Origin: Nitrospirota bacterium | GTDB lineage: Bacteria; Nitrospirota; Nitrospiria; Nitrospirales; Nitrospiraceae | Length of the DNA: 64,000 nt | Direction: 5' to 3' | Assembly (NCBI GenBank): GCA_040755395.1 | Contig: JBFMAX010000009.1 | Coordinates: forward strand, 82,506 to 146,505 | Part shown: positions 18,390-27,252 of the stretch, in pieces | How the letters are laid out: every line of letters begins with the position of its first letter | How positions within the stretch are numbered: position 1 is the stretch's first letter | Translations under genes and position numbers: made by a program | Notes under the pieces: model-generated | The model's database searches: none | What the model was told of the DNA's origin: nothing | What the model saw: only the letters and a program-made list of their open reading frames with translations

Positions 18390-18980
18390 ATGTCGGAAGT
18401 TCGGCCGACCAACAACGTGTTCATCTGGCTGCTGTGTCTCGGGATGCTGTCGTGGGGAAGCGGGTGCGCAAGCCGCTCGTCGTCCGTCAAGGTCGATCAA
18501 TCCCAAGAGCCGACGATGCGGACGCCTGCGGCCGAGGAGCGGGTCGCGGCGGCGCCGTTGAAGGAAATCCCGCCCGCCGAATCTCCGATCGTCTCATCCC
18601 GAGTCGCGCCTCCGCCGCCCGACCTGCCGGCCGAGCGGCCGACTGTGCGGTATCTGCTCGACATCCCGTTCGATTTCGATCAGTCCAGTCTGCGGCTTGA
18701 CGCCATTGCGATGGTCGAAGCCAACGCCAGGCGTCTCAAGGAAGACGGCGTGAAGAAGGTGCTGTTGGAGGGCCGGGCGGATGAAATCGGGACATCCGAA
18801 TACAATCTGGTGCTGGGCGAACGCCGGGCGCGGGGGGTGAAACACTATCTCGAGAGTCTTGGACTGGTGCCGCTCGTCATCGATACGACGAGCTACGGCA
18901 AGGACCGACCCCTTTGCACCCAGCACAGCGCCGAGTGTTGGCAAAAAAACCGCAGCGTCCGCTTCGTCGTCCGCGAGTAG
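18390..18980 (+). CDS. OmpA/Pal-type peptidoglycan-binding lipoprotein, 196 aa
   Basis: A hydrophobic signal ends in GSGC (Cys about 26), a plausible lipobox, so the protein is probably lipid-anchored to the outer membrane. A Pro/Ala-rich linker of about 55 residues follows. The C-terminal OmpA-like domain (about 90-196) has the expected LLDIPFDFDQSSLR front, LLEGRADEIGTSEYN (the peptidoglycan-binding Asp region) and NLVLGERRARGVKHYL. It differs from Pal in having a Cys pair (LCTQ and ECWQ). AAGGAGGAGTGATCG fixes the start. It follows the large fusion gene by 38 bases. Confidence 0.88.
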   Translation: MSEVRPTNNVFIWLLCLGMLSWGSGCASRSSSVKVDQSQEPTMRTPAAEERVAAAPLKEIPPAESPIVSSRVAPPPPDLPAERPTVRYLLDIPFDFDQSSLRLDAIAMVEANARRLKEDGVKKVLLEGRADEIGTSEYNLVLGERRARGVKHYLESLGLVPLVIDTTSYGKDRPLCTQHSAECWQKNRSVRFVVRE

Positions 18981-19116
18981 CGTTGCCTCCCCGACGCTTC
19001 CCGCGCACGGCTTCGGGTCGCCCTTTCTCTTGTGCTCTCAAACGGTTCGCTTGTCTGATCCTGCCGAAACCAGTGTGACCGTTGTTCTACCTCCCCCTCT
19101 CGCCTGAGCGTGATTG

Positions 19117-19144
19117 TTTACCCGGATTTAACAGTTCGGTGACA
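19117..19144 (+). promoter_or_regulatory. PhoB/PhoP box-like triple repeat (site A)
   Basis: TTTACC (19117), TTAACA (19128) and GTGACA (19139) are spaced exactly 11 bases apart. This matches the TTAACA-N5-TTAACA pattern known for Pho-type response regulators. It lies about 90 bases ahead of an operon that contains a PsiE-like gene, a family under phosphate control in E. coli. Confidence 0.55.
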
Positions 19145-19234
19145 AAGCTGGAACGAAGCGCCGGTATCGTCTGCCGTGTAGAAAGACATAGGCGCGAGGC
19201 CGGAGGTCGGAGTCTCTGAAGGGGGTGAATCATT

Positions 19235-19450
19235 ATGGAAGGCTTGGGGGATTCGTTGCTCCTTCTCGGTATCGCAGGTTTTCTTCTGGCTCTGCTGATC
19301 CACGCGATCAGGACCTTGATGGGGATGCGCGAAAAACTGCTCTATCCTCTGCTGCGGGTCAAGGCGCCGGACGGCGGCTTGAGTCCGATGATGCGGGTCA
19401 AGCCGGACCGTCGCGGGGCGATGCATACCCATTTGGCGTGCGCCGTCTGA
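19235..19450 (+). CDS. small membrane protein, 71 aa
   Basis: One hydrophobic helix at residues 6-25 (LLLLGIAGFLLALLIHAI) is followed by a basic cytoplasmic-type tail of 45 residues with a single Cys near the end. GAAGGGGGTGAATCATT precedes the ATG. It is the first gene after Pho box A and is followed 45 bases later by the CBS-domain gene, so it is probably the lead gene of that operon. No family recognised. Confidence 0.65.
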   Translation: MEGLGDSLLLLGIAGFLLALLIHAIRTLMGMREKLLYPLLRVKAPDGGLSPMMRVKPDRRGAMHTHLACAV

Positions 19451-19495
19451 GTCGAAAGACCGGCATTCGCCACAACAAAGGAGGCTATGGAGATC

Positions 19496-19879
19496 ATGGT
19501 AACCGTCAGCCAATTGATGACACGGGATCTGGTGACGATCGAAGCCGGCACGTCGGTGGTCGAGGTCGCGAAGTTGATGAAGGACAGGCAGATCGGCAGC
19601 GTGTTCGTCGAGCGGGACGGCGAGATCGTCGGGATCGTGACCGAACCGGACATCGTCCGAAAGGTCGTCGGGGCCGACCGCGGACCGTACTTCATCCCGG
19701 TGGAAGAGATCATGAGCGCGCCGGTGATCGGCATCGACGAGCGCCGTCCGGTGACGGAAGCGGCGGATCTGATGGAACAGCATCGGACCCGTCATCTGGC
19801 GGTCCGGCGAGGCGAGAGAATCGTGGGCGTCTTATCGGTGAGAGATCTCCTGCACCCGGTGTCGATCGATGAATTCTAG
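19496..19879 (+). CDS. tandem CBS-domain protein, 127 aa
   Basis: The whole protein is two CBS domains: the first (VSQLMTRDLVTIEAGTSVVE to VGIVTEPDIVRKVV) and the second (VEEIMSAPVIGIDERRPVTE to VGVLSVRDLLHP). Such stand-alone CBS pairs bind adenine nucleotides and control partner enzymes or channels. AAAGGAGG lies 11 bases ahead of ATG 19496 and only two bases from an in-frame ATG at 19487, so the later start is preferred. It lies between a small membrane protein and a PsiE-like membrane protein in a probable phosphate-controlled operon and may be their nucleotide sensor, an inference from position. Confidence 0.88.
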   Translation: MVTVSQLMTRDLVTIEAGTSVVEVAKLMKDRQIGSVFVERDGEIVGIVTEPDIVRKVVGADRGPYFIPVEEIMSAPVIGIDERRPVTEAADLMEQHRTRHLAVRRGERIVGVLSVRDLLHPVSIDEF

Positions 19880-19907
19880 CGTCGACCGTTCGGCGACGGG
19901 AGAATTC

Positions 19908-20426
19908 ATGGCGAAACCGGACACGGTGTTTCCGGGATTGCACTGGATTCCCGTCGCTCGGTTCTTCCGTGCGGCCGAACGCGTGGCAGAAACCGATCTC
20001 ACGGTCCTCTGGAGAAAAGGCATCCGGCTGGTTCTCAGCCTGTTGATCCTGACCATCTTGGCCGGGCTCGCCGGCGGAGTGGTCAAGACATTCCTCGACC
20101 TCCGTTTGCTGTTCCACGCCGCCGTGGAAGTCGCGCTGCGCCAGGTCATCATCGATACCTTGGTTCTCCTGGCGCTTGTGGAAGTGTTCAAGACCACCTT
20201 CGCCTATTTCTCGGAAGGGCGGGTCAAAGTGACGTTTATCGTGGACACGGTTCTGGTCATGATGCTGACCGAAGTGCTCTCGCAATGGTTCAAAGACGGA
20301 CCGTGGGCGCGCCTCGCGGTGCTGGGCGCCATTCTGCTGACATTGGGGGCGATGCGGGTGGTGGCGGTCCGATACTCGCCCACGCAGGGCGACGCCTCGA
20401 CACGGTCGCACGAGTCGCTGTTTTGA
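19908..20426 (+). CDS. PsiE-like membrane protein, 172 aa
   Basis: Four hydrophobic segments, arranged as in the PsiE (phosphate-starvation-inducible E) family, with the typical long second helix leading into IDTLVLLALVEVFKTTFAYFS and the following VKVTFIVDTVLVMMLTEVL. The N-terminal 30 residues are cytoplasmic. GGGAGAATTC before ATG 19908 is a good site; an earlier ATG at 19869 overlaps the CBS gene. PsiE in E. coli is phosphate-regulated but of unknown function. Pho box A upstream of this operon supports the assignment. Confidence 0.75.
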   Translation: MAKPDTVFPGLHWIPVARFFRAAERVAETDLTVLWRKGIRLVLSLLILTILAGLAGGVVKTFLDLRLLFHAAVEVALRQVIIDTLVLLALVEVFKTTFAYFSEGRVKVTFIVDTVLVMMLTEVLSQWFKDGPWARLAVLGAILLTLGAMRVVAVRYSPTQGDASTRSHESLF

Positions 20427-20447
20427 ATCGAACGCCGGAGGTGTGAC

Positions 20448-20681
20448 ATGGATCTTCAGACCGCGACGACCGAAACGTTGGTGATCACGATCGTGGAACG
20501 CGAGCGGACGCTCCGGCTGGATCAGATCGTCGCCCGGCTTCCGGAACTCAGTTGGAGCCAGGTGTTTCGTGCTGTGGACAGCCTGAGCCGCCGCGGGGCC
20601 ATTCGGGTGACGCGACGGGGGTTCGATTACGAACTGAGTCCCGTGCCGCGCCGGCCGCATGCGTCGTCCGGCGCCGCATGA
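20448..20681 (+). CDS. small winged-helix-like protein, 77 aa
   Basis: A compact helix-turn-helix pattern (LRLDQIVARLPELSWSQVFRAVDSLSRRGAI) is followed by a wing-like strand pair (RVTRRGFDYELSP). The size fits a small winged-helix DNA-binding or adaptor protein. CCGGAGGTGTGAC precedes the ATG. Its stop overlaps the next gene's ATG by four bases. It may regulate this operon; that is inference. Confidence 0.7.
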   Translation: MDLQTATTETLVITIVERERTLRLDQIVARLPELSWSQVFRAVDSLSRRGAIRVTRRGFDYELSPVPRRPHASSGAA

Positions 20682-21157
20682 CCTTCGTGAGTTCTTCACC
20701 GACCGATTGGCCGACACAGACGGACGAACGTTCGATGAACCACGCGCAGGATGGCTCCGGCCAGGCCGGACCGGCCGGAGGACATCGGCAGGGCCCCGGC
20801 ATCGTTGTCTTCTCGTCTTCGTTGAAACTCCTCCACAAGAACCGCCGCGCCGAGGAACTGACGGCCTTGCTGACCGCGAAGGACGCCGGCCCTTCCGATA
20901 TCATGCCTGCGGCCGTCCAGCGCGTCTGCCATTCGATATTGGAGTCCTTCTCGCGATGCCGGCCGGCGCCGGTCTGGGTCCAGGTGAGCGAGCGGCAAAC
21001 CGCCGGTGAGCCGGTCCGCTCGGTGCTGATCCGGGGATTCGGCCTTCGCAAGGACACGCACACGGAGAGCGCCCGCATCGTCATCGTCCTGGAGGAGAGC
21101 CCCTTCGGGGACACACCCACGACTCAGGCAGCTCCGCCGGCGCCTCACGCCCTTTGA
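20678..21157 (+). CDS. PAS-like sensor fragment protein, 159 aa
   Basis: After about 45 disordered residues, the segment GIVVFSSSLKLLHKNRRAEEL resembles the start of a PAS domain as found in many transcription regulators, and later strands (VRSVLIRGFGLR, IVIVLEES) fit the rest of such a fold. There is no output domain, so it may work with the winged-helix protein whose stop overlaps its ATG (ATGA). A later ATG at 20735 is possible. Function is inferred only from fold-like pattern and coupling. Confidence 0.55.
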   Translation: MTFVSSSPTDWPTQTDERSMNHAQDGSGQAGPAGGHRQGPGIVVFSSSLKLLHKNRRAEELTALLTAKDAGPSDIMPAAVQRVCHSILESFSRCRPAPVWVQVSERQTAGEPVRSVLIRGFGLRKDTHTESARIVIVLEESPFGDTPTTQAAPPAPHAL

Positions 21158-21184
21158 GTGCGGCAACAGCCTGGCTTCGCGGAT

Positions 21185-21212
21185 TTAACGCGGCCTTAAC
21201 ATGACGGTAATC
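21185..21212 (+). promoter_or_regulatory. PhoB/PhoP box-like triple repeat ahead of pstS (site B)
   Basis: TTAACG (21185), TTAACA (21196) and GTAATC (21207) are exactly 11 bases apart. TATTGT at 21233 can serve as -10, with no separate -35, as is usual for PhoB-activated promoters. The start codon of pstS is at 21266. Confidence 0.7.
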
Positions 21213-21265
21213 GTCGAGAAACATCGCCGGCCTATTGTTCCGCCGTCAAGGGGTATGGTGCGGGT

Positions 21266-22270
21266 ATGAGCGTAACCGCGGGAAGGATGATTGGTCTCGC
21301 CCTGGTTGGGGGCCTGCTGTGGTGGATGCGCGCGGCGGGCGCCGAACAAGCCGACCTGGTGAGGATCGACGGGTCCAGCACGGTTTTTCCTGTGACCGAG
21401 GCGGTGGCCGAAGAATTTCAAAAGACCAACCGCGGAACCGTGAGAGTGACGGTCGGCATTTCGGGAACGGGCGGCGGATTCAAAAAGTTCTGTCGCGGCG
21501 AAACCGATATCCAGGATGCGTCGCGGCCGATCCTGGCGGATGAAATGGCGGCGTGCCGAAAGAACAACATCCGCTACTCTGAATTGCCCGTCGCTTTCGA
21601 CGCGATCACCATCGTCGTCAGCCGTCAGAACACCTGGGCCGACGCCGTTACGGTGGAGGAACTCAAACGAATGTGGGAACCGTCGGCTCAAGGGCGGGTG
21701 ACGCGATGGCGGCAGATTCGCCCATCGTGGCCGGATGCGCCGCTCAAGTTGTTCGGGGCCGGCGCCGATTCGGGCACGTTCGACTATTTCACCGAGGCCG
21801 TCGTCGGCACAGCCAAAGCCAGCCGGGGCGATTATACGAGCAGCGAGGACGACAACACCCTCGCGCAGGGCGTTGCCAGGGACAGACAGGCCCTCGGGTA
21901 TATTCCTCTGGCGTATTTCGAATTCAGCAGGGACAAACTGAGAGCCGTCGCGGTGGATGCAGGCAACGGTCCGGTCATGCCTTCCCGGGAAACCGTAGAG
22001 AACGGGACGTATCAGCCGTTGTCCCGCCCGATCTTCATCTACGTCAACGCCGACTCGGCCCGCCGGCCCGGCGTGAAACAGTTCGTCGAGTTTTATCTGA
22101 CGAAAGCCTCGACGCTGGTCCCCCAGACGAATTATGTGCCGTTGTCTCCGCAGGACTACCGCCTGGCGCTCGACCATTTTCACAACGGCAAACTCGGGAC
22201 TGCCTTCCAGGGAGGCCGGACGGTGGGAGTCGCCATCCGGGAGCTGCTCCGGCGCGACGCGAAACTTTGA
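21266..22270 (+). CDS. pstS: phosphate ABC transporter substrate-binding protein
   Basis: A signal peptide (cleavage near AGA, residue 26) precedes a PstS-type binding protein: [19 protein letters not shown] at the front with the Ser/Thr that bind phosphate, [19 protein letters not shown] with the second phosphate loop, and [15 protein letters not shown] as the third. It captures phosphate in the periplasm for PstCAB. It is the first gene of the canonical pstSCAB-phoU order and has its own Pho box. The ribosome site is weak (GGGT region), which may reflect use of a different start in the same signal region. Confidence 0.95.
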   Translation: MSVTAGRMIGLALVGGLLWWMRAAGAEQADLVRIDGSSTVFPVTEAVAEEFQKTNRGTVRVTVGISGTGGGFKKFCRGETDIQDASRPILADEMAACRKNNIRYSELPVAFDAITIVVSRQNTWADAVTVEELKRMWEPSAQGRVTRWRQIRPSWPDAPLKLFGAGADSGTFDYFTEAVVGTAKASRGDYTSSEDDNTLAQGVARDRQALGYIPLAYFEFSRDKLRAVAVDAGNGPVMPSRETVENGTYQPLSRPIFIYVNADSARRPGVKQFVEFYLTKASTLVPQTNYVPLSPQDYRLALDHFHNGKLGTAFQGGRTVGVAIRELLRRDAKL

Positions 22271-22299
22271 ACCGGCCGGCACGCGCATCCGCCTGATCG

Positions 22300-23229
22300 A
22301 TGAAGACCGAAGGCCCGGAACCACGTTTCCAACCTGTCCGTTCGGCCGGTATCCTCCGACGACCAGGGGAGCGGGCCATCGAGGCAATGCTTCTGGCGGC
22401 GGCGCTTGCCTCGGTCGCGATCACCTTGGGCATCGTGGGAGTCCTCTTGTATGAATCGGCGGCGTTCTTTCGGCAGGTTGCGCCGTTGGAGTTTTTCACC
22501 GACACCCAGTGGACCCCCCTCTTTTCCGAGCCCCGCTACGGCATCGCGCCGCTCGTGTGCGGAACCGTCGTGACCACCGCGGTTGCGCTGGCGGTCGCCG
22601 TTCCGGCGGGGACCATCGTCGCCGTCTATCTGAGCGAGTACGCCTCTCCCCTGCTGCGGGAAATCGTCAAACCGGTAATGGAATTGTTGAGCGCCGTTCC
22701 GACGGTGGTCTACGGGTACTTCGCGCTGTTGTTCGTGACCCCTCTGTTGCAGCGCGTATGGCCGGAACTTCCCGGGTTCAACATGTTGAGCGCAGGGCTG
22801 GTCATCGGCGTCATGATCATTCCCTATGTCAGTTCGGTGAGTGAGGACGCCATGCGCGCCGTGCCGCTTTCTCTTCGGGAGGGGTCGTATGCGCTGGGGG
22901 CGACCCGCATGCAAACCGCCGTGCGCGTGGTCGTCCCGTGCGCGCTGTCTGGGATGGCGGCCGCCTATGTCCTGGCCGTTTCCCGTGCGATCGGCGAAAC
23001 GATGGTGGTGGCGATCGCCGCCGGCATGCAACCCACGTTGACCTGGAATCCGCTGGAGCCGGCCGCCACGCTCACGGCCTATATCGTCCAGGTGAGCCTC
23101 GGCGATCTGCCCCATGGAAGCATCGGCTACCGGACGATTTTCGCGGCCGGCCTCGTGTTGTTTTTGATGACCCTGGCGTTCAACATCGCCGGCCACGTCT
23201 TGCGCAAGCGTCTTTACCAGGCCTACTGA
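22300..23229 (+). CDS. pstC: phosphate ABC transporter permease PstC
   Basis: The 309-residue protein has six hydrophobic segments and the permease coupling loop ([25 protein letters not shown]), where the EAA-type motif ends in GATR and contacts PstB. The N-terminal 25 residues are cytoplasmic and Arg-rich. It forms the inner-membrane channel with PstA. It lies 29 bases after pstS. No odd features. Confidence 0.95.
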   Translation: MKTEGPEPRFQPVRSAGILRRPGERAIEAMLLAAALASVAITLGIVGVLLYESAAFFRQVAPLEFFTDTQWTPLFSEPRYGIAPLVCGTVVTTAVALAVAVPAGTIVAVYLSEYASPLLREIVKPVMELLSAVPTVVYGYFALLFVTPLLQRVWPELPGFNMLSAGLVIGVMIIPYVSSVSEDAMRAVPLSLREGSYALGATRMQTAVRVVVPCALSGMAAAYVLAVSRAIGETMVVAIAAGMQPTLTWNPLEPAATLTAYIVQVSLGDLPHGSIGYRTIFAAGLVLFLMTLAFNIAGHVLRKRLYQAY

Positions 23230-23249
23230 CGGCCTGACGCTCCTCGGCA

Positions 23250-24137
23250 ATGATGTCACGTCAACTCCGGGAAGGGTTGTTCGCGGTCGCGGGGCTCCTG
23301 ACCATGTTGGTCGCCCTGTTCGCGCTGGGCGCCCTCCTGGCGGGGCTGGCCATGGACGGGTGGGACCGCTTGTCCTGGCGCTTCTTTGCTTCCTATCCCT
23401 CGCGCTTTCCCGAACAGGCCGGCATTCTGGCCGCCTGGGTGGGCACCGTGCTCGTGATGGTCGTCACCGCGTTCGCCGCCGTTCCCTTGGGACTCGCCGC
23501 AGCCGTGTATCTGGAAGAATACGCGCCCACGCACTGGCTGACGGACCTTATCGATATCAACGTCGCGAATCTGGCCGGCGTGCCCTCCATCGTGTACGGG
23601 CTGATGGCACTGGGCCTCTTTGTGTACCGGTTCGGCCTCGGTCACAGCGTTCTGACCGCGGGACTCACGCTGGCGTTGCTCATATTGCCGATGGTGATCA
23701 TCGCGACGCGGGAAGCGATCCGCAGCGTACCGGACGGGGTGCGCGAAGCCGCCTACGCCCTCGGCGCGACCAAGTGGCAGACGGTGAAGGACCACGTCGT
23801 CCCCTACTCGATGGGAGGCATTCTTACGGGCATCATTCTCGCGCTTTCGCGCGCGATCGGCGAGACGGCGCCGCTGATCACGGTCGGCGCGTTGTCGTTC
23901 ATCGCGTTCTTGCCGCATCCTCCCTGGCAAGCGGAATTTCCGTTTGTCTCGTTCCAGTGGCTGCTGGATCCGTTCACGGTCCTTCCCATGCAGATGTTCA
24001 ACTGGGTGTCCAGGCCCCAGGAGGAATTTCATCGCAATGCGGCGGGGGCCGGGCTGGTCCTGATGGCGATGACGCTGGCCATGAACGCCCTGGCGATCTA
24101 CGTCCGCGCGCGGTTTCGCAAGCGAATCCGCTGGTGA
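23250..24137 (+). CDS. pstA: phosphate ABC transporter permease PstA
   Basis: At 295 residues with six predicted helices this is the PstA partner. The coupling loop [22 protein letters not shown] parallels that of PstC. The front half has the long periplasmic region around [20 protein letters not shown] typical of PstA, and [19 protein letters not shown] matches the conserved membrane helix. It follows pstC by 20 bases and precedes pstB by eight, within the same operon. Confidence 0.95.
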   Translation: MMSRQLREGLFAVAGLLTMLVALFALGALLAGLAMDGWDRLSWRFFASYPSRFPEQAGILAAWVGTVLVMVVTAFAAVPLGLAAAVYLEEYAPTHWLTDLIDINVANLAGVPSIVYGLMALGLFVYRFGLGHSVLTAGLTLALLILPMVIIATREAIRSVPDGVREAAYALGATKWQTVKDHVVPYSMGGILTGIILALSRAIGETAPLITVGALSFIAFLPHPPWQAEFPFVSFQWLLDPFTVLPMQMFNWVSRPQEEFHRNAAGAGLVLMAMTLAMNALAIYVRARFRKRIRW

Positions 24138-24145
24138 GCAGGACC

Positions 24146-24925
24146 ATGACGACGATGGACGCACCGGCGGTCAAAGCGGAGGTCAGGAACCTGAATTTCT
24201 ATTACGGCTCGATTCAGGCCCTCAAGCAGCTCACGCTGACCATCGCCGAGCGCCGAGTGACCGCGTTGATCGGACCGTCCGGATGCGGAAAAACGACGTA
24301 TCTGCGATGCTTCAACAGGATGCACGATCTCTATTCCGGCAACCGCTACGAAGGGGAAATCGTCCTCTACCCCGACAAAACCAATATCCTGGACCCACGC
24401 CTCGATCCGATCGAAGTCCGCATGCGCGTGGGCATGGTTTTTCAGAAGCCCAATCCGTTTCCTAAGTCCATTTACGAAAACGTGGCCTACGGCCTCAGAA
24501 TTCGCGGCCGCCAGCGCAGAAGCGCGATCGACGACGCCGTTGAACGGGCGCTCCGCGACGCCGCCCTGTGGCAGGAGGTCAAAGATCGGCTGCATGAACC
24601 CGCCTTCGCCCTGTCGGGCGGTCAACAGCAACGGCTGTGCATCGCCCGCGCCCTCGCGACGGATCCGGAAATGCTGCTGTTCGACGAGCCGACCTCGGCC
24701 TTGGATCCCACCGCGACGGTCAAGATCGAAGAGTTGGTGAATCAACTCAAGCAAAAGATTACGATCGTGATCGTCACTCACAGCATGCAACAGGCCGCCC
24801 GGGTCTCGGACTTTACCGCCTTCATGTACGCGGGATCGCTCGTGGAGTTCGACAAGACCGAGAAGATGTTCACTAATCCGTCGAATCAACTGACGGAGGA
24901 TTACATTACCGGACGGTTCGGCTGA
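24146..24925 (+). CDS. pstB: phosphate ABC transporter ATP-binding protein
   Basis: A 259-residue ABC ATPase that powers phosphate import. Walker A is GPSGCGKTT (residues 43-51), the Q-loop lies in [17 protein letters not shown], the signature is [15 protein letters not shown] and Walker B is [13 protein letters not shown], followed by the H-loop [11 protein letters not shown]. The FNRMHDLY and KPNPFP patterns identify PstB among ABC proteins. ATG 24146 has AGGA just upstream; an in-frame ATG at 24155 is the alternative. Confidence 0.96.
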   Translation: MTTMDAPAVKAEVRNLNFYYGSIQALKQLTLTIAERRVTALIGPSGCGKTTYLRCFNRMHDLYSGNRYEGEIVLYPDKTNILDPRLDPIEVRMRVGMVFQKPNPFPKSIYENVAYGLRIRGRQRRSAIDDAVERALRDAALWQEVKDRLHEPAFALSGGQQQRLCIARALATDPEMLLFDEPTSALDPTATVKIEELVNQLKQKITIVIVTHSMQQAARVSDFTAFMYAGSLVEFDKTEKMFTNPSNQLTEDYITGRFG

Positions 24926-24963
24926 ACGCATCACGTTTCACGTATGACGCGTCCCGAGGACTG

Positions 24964-25650
24964 ATGCATCGTCATTTCGACGAAGAACTGTTGGGCCTTA
25001 AGGAGAAGCTGCTCCTGATGGGCGGACTGGTGGAGAGCCAAATCCAGGGGGCGCTGCGCGCGCTCACCGAACGCGATGACGGACTGGCCCGTCGCGTGAT
25101 CGAGACCGATCATCGCGTCAACGCCTTGGATGTCGAGGTGGACGAAGACTGCCTTCGGCTGCTCGCGTTGCAGCAACCGGCGGGACGCGATTTGCGGTTC
25201 ATCACCACGGCGATGAAGATTTCCACCGAACTGGAACGCATGAGCGACCTGGCCGAAAACGTATCCGAGCGGGCGCTGGAACTCAATGAAGAACCTCAAC
25301 TCAAGCCCTACATCGACATTCCCCGCATGGCGAACTGGGCGATACGGATGGTGAAAGACAGCCTGGACGCCTTCGTCAACCGCGATGCGGCGCTGGCGAG
25401 AAAGGTGATCGGAGACGACGATTTCGTCGACGATTTAACCGAGCAGTTGTTTCGCGAGTTGCTCTCGTTTATGTTGGAAAACCCGAAGACGATCACGAGA
25501 GCCATCCGCCTGACCTTCATCGGCAAATACTTCGAGCGGATCGCCGACCATGCGACCAACATCGCGGAACTCGTCGTGTATATGGTAGAAGGGAAGATCA
25601 TTCGTCACACCGAACCGTCGAACAAACAGCCGATGGCCGACAGCGAGTAG
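24964..25650 (+). CDS. phoU: phosphate regulatory protein PhoU
   Basis: The 228-residue all-helical protein has the PhoU double three-helix layout with metal-site motifs: DVEVDEDCLRLLALQQPAGRDLRF in the first repeat and FVDDLTEQLFRELLSF with FIGKYFERIADHATNIAE in the second. PhoU links the Pst transporter to the phosphate sensor and prevents phosphate over-uptake. It closes the pst operon. No PhoR-like sensor kinase is found in the window, so the partner it talks to is elsewhere or absent. Confidence 0.95.
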   Translation: MHRHFDEELLGLKEKLLLMGGLVESQIQGALRALTERDDGLARRVIETDHRVNALDVEVDEDCLRLLALQQPAGRDLRFITTAMKISTELERMSDLAENVSERALELNEEPQLKPYIDIPRMANWAIRMVKDSLDAFVNRDAALARKVIGDDDFVDDLTEQLFRELLSFMLENPKTITRAIRLTFIGKYFERIADHATNIAELVVYMVEGKIIRHTEPSNKQPMADSE

Positions 25651-25698
25651 CCTCGGTACACGCCGCACGCCGGCGGACATCGCCTCTCGGCTTCGAAC

Positions 25699-27252
25699 AT
25701 GACCAAACTCGCCATTCTCGATATCGGCACCAACTCCATTCATTTGGTCCTGGCCGAGGTCGGCCCCGATCTTTCGTACAAAATTGTGGATCGCTTCAAG
25801 GACATGACGCGGCTGGGCGACGGCTCGTTCGCCAGCCGCCGGCTCTCGGACCAAGCGATGGCCCGGGGGTTCGAAGTGGTCCGCAACCTGGTGACGCTCG
25901 CCCGTAACAAAGGGTACGACCGGATCGAGGCGATCGCCACCAGCGCGGTACGCGAAGCCCGCAACGGCGGCGAGTTCATCGAAGGCGTGGCGAAACAGAC
26001 GGGCCTGACGGTGCGGGTCATCAGCGGCGCCGAAGAAGCCCGCCTCATTTTCCTCGGCGTGCGCCACAGCATCGCTTTGTCGGACCGGCCGACCTTGGTG
26101 GTGGACGTCGGAGGCGGCTCCGTCGAGTTGATGGTCGGCAACCGAGAGGCCATGCTGCACGCCAGGAGCCTCAAGCTCGGCGCCATCCGGATGAAGGATC
26201 TGTATCTCACGCGCACGCCGCCGTCGAAAGCCATGTTGCGGGACATGCACGCGGCGATCGAGCGACACTTGAAAGCCGCGTTGCAGGGGTTTCAGACCGT
26301 GCAGTACGACGGCCTGGTGGCCACCTCCGGCATGGCCGGCAACCTGACGGAGGTGATTTATCTGCGACGCACGGGCCATCCCCCTCCTCAACTGCATCTC
26401 GCCGCAGTCTCCTTGAAGGAAGTGCAGGAGGTGGAAGCGGTGCTGGCCGCCTCGAGCGTCAAGGCGCGGCTCGCCATCCCCGGTCTCGATCCCAGACGCG
26501 TGGATACGTTGTTGCCAGCTGCGGCGGTCCTGCGGATCCTCATGGAGCTCGTCGGAAAGGACGATCTGACCATTTCCGACAAGGCGATCCGGGAGGGCAT
26601 GATTTACGATTTCATCGAGCGCCATCGGGAGGGCCTCCGCGCCGAACTGGAGATCCCGGATGTCCGCAGGAGAAACGTCGTCCATCTGGCGCGCCGCTGC
26701 CAGGCGCCGGAAACCCATTCTCTGCATGTCGCCGCGCTGGCGTTGCAGTTGTTCGATCAGACCAAACCGATGCACGGGTTCGGGCAGCCGGAGCGGGAGT
26801 GGCTGGAATACGCCGCGCTGCTGCACGACGTCGGCTACCTCATCAACTCCCGGCAACATCACAAGCACGCCTATTACCTGATCAAGCACAGCGACCTGTC
26901 CGGGTTGACGGCAGAAGAGGTGGACATCGTCGCCAACGTCGCGCGCTATCATCGCCGGGCGTTGCCGAGTCCGAAGCACGCGCCCTTGGCGGCCTTGCCG
27001 GCCGGCCATCAGCGGACGGTCCAGGTGCTGGCGGCGTTGCTCCGGATCGCCGATGCGCTCGACCGCACCCATTTTTCCGTGATTCAACGGCTGACGGTGA
27101 AGCTGGGGGCGATCGTGACGATCTCGCTTCAGACCGCCGGCGACGCCGAGTTGGAAACCTGGGCCGCCCGCGGGCGCGCGGACCTGTTTGAGAAGGTCTT
27201 CCGGAGGCGGGTACAATTCATCATGCTGTCACCGGAGGGAGACCCGGCATGA
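25699..27252 (+). CDS. Ppx/GppA-family phosphatase with HD domain, 517 aa
   Basis: The N-terminal 300 residues have the sugar-kinase-type fold of exopolyphosphatase/pppGpp phosphohydrolase: LAILDIGTNSIHLVLAEV, AIATSAVREARNG and VVDVGGGSVELMV. The C-terminal part has an HD-type helical domain (ALLHDVGYLINSRQHHKHAYYL). These enzymes remove terminal phosphate from polyphosphate or convert pppGpp to ppGpp in the cytoplasm. It starts about 50 bases after phoU and overlaps the next gene by four bases, so it links the pst operon to the thymidylate-kinase-like pair. Confidence 0.92.
   Translation: MTKLAILDIGTNSIHLVLAEVGPDLSYKIVDRFKDMTRLGDGSFASRRLSDQAMARGFEVVRNLVTLARNKGYDRIEAIATSAVREARNGGEFIEGVAKQTGLTVRVISGAEEARLIFLGVRHSIALSDRPTLVVDVGGGSVELMVGNREAMLHARSLKLGAIRMKDLYLTRTPPSKAMLRDMHAAIERHLKAALQGFQTVQYDGLVATSGMAGNLTEVIYLRRTGHPPPQLHLAAVSLKEVQEVEAVLAASSVKARLAIPGLDPRRVDTLLPAAAVLRILMELVGKDDLTISDKAIREGMIYDFIERHREGLRAELEIPDVRRRNVVHLARRCQAPETHSLHVAALALQLFDQTKPMHGFGQPEREWLEYAALLHDVGYLINSRQHHKHAYYLIKHSDLSGLTAEEVDIVANVARYHRRALPSPKHAPLAALPAGHQRTVQVLAALLRIADALDRTHFSVIQRLTVKLGAIVTISLQTAGDAELETWAARGRADLFEKVFRRRVQFIMLSPEGDPA

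Noticed and set aside
22180-23259. 359-codon open frame on the minus strand
   Set aside because: Antisense to pstC, rich in His/Arg/Gln, as expected of a shadow frame.
25435-27216. 593-codon open frame on the minus strand
   Set aside because: Antisense of phoU and the Ppx/GppA gene with no motif of its own.
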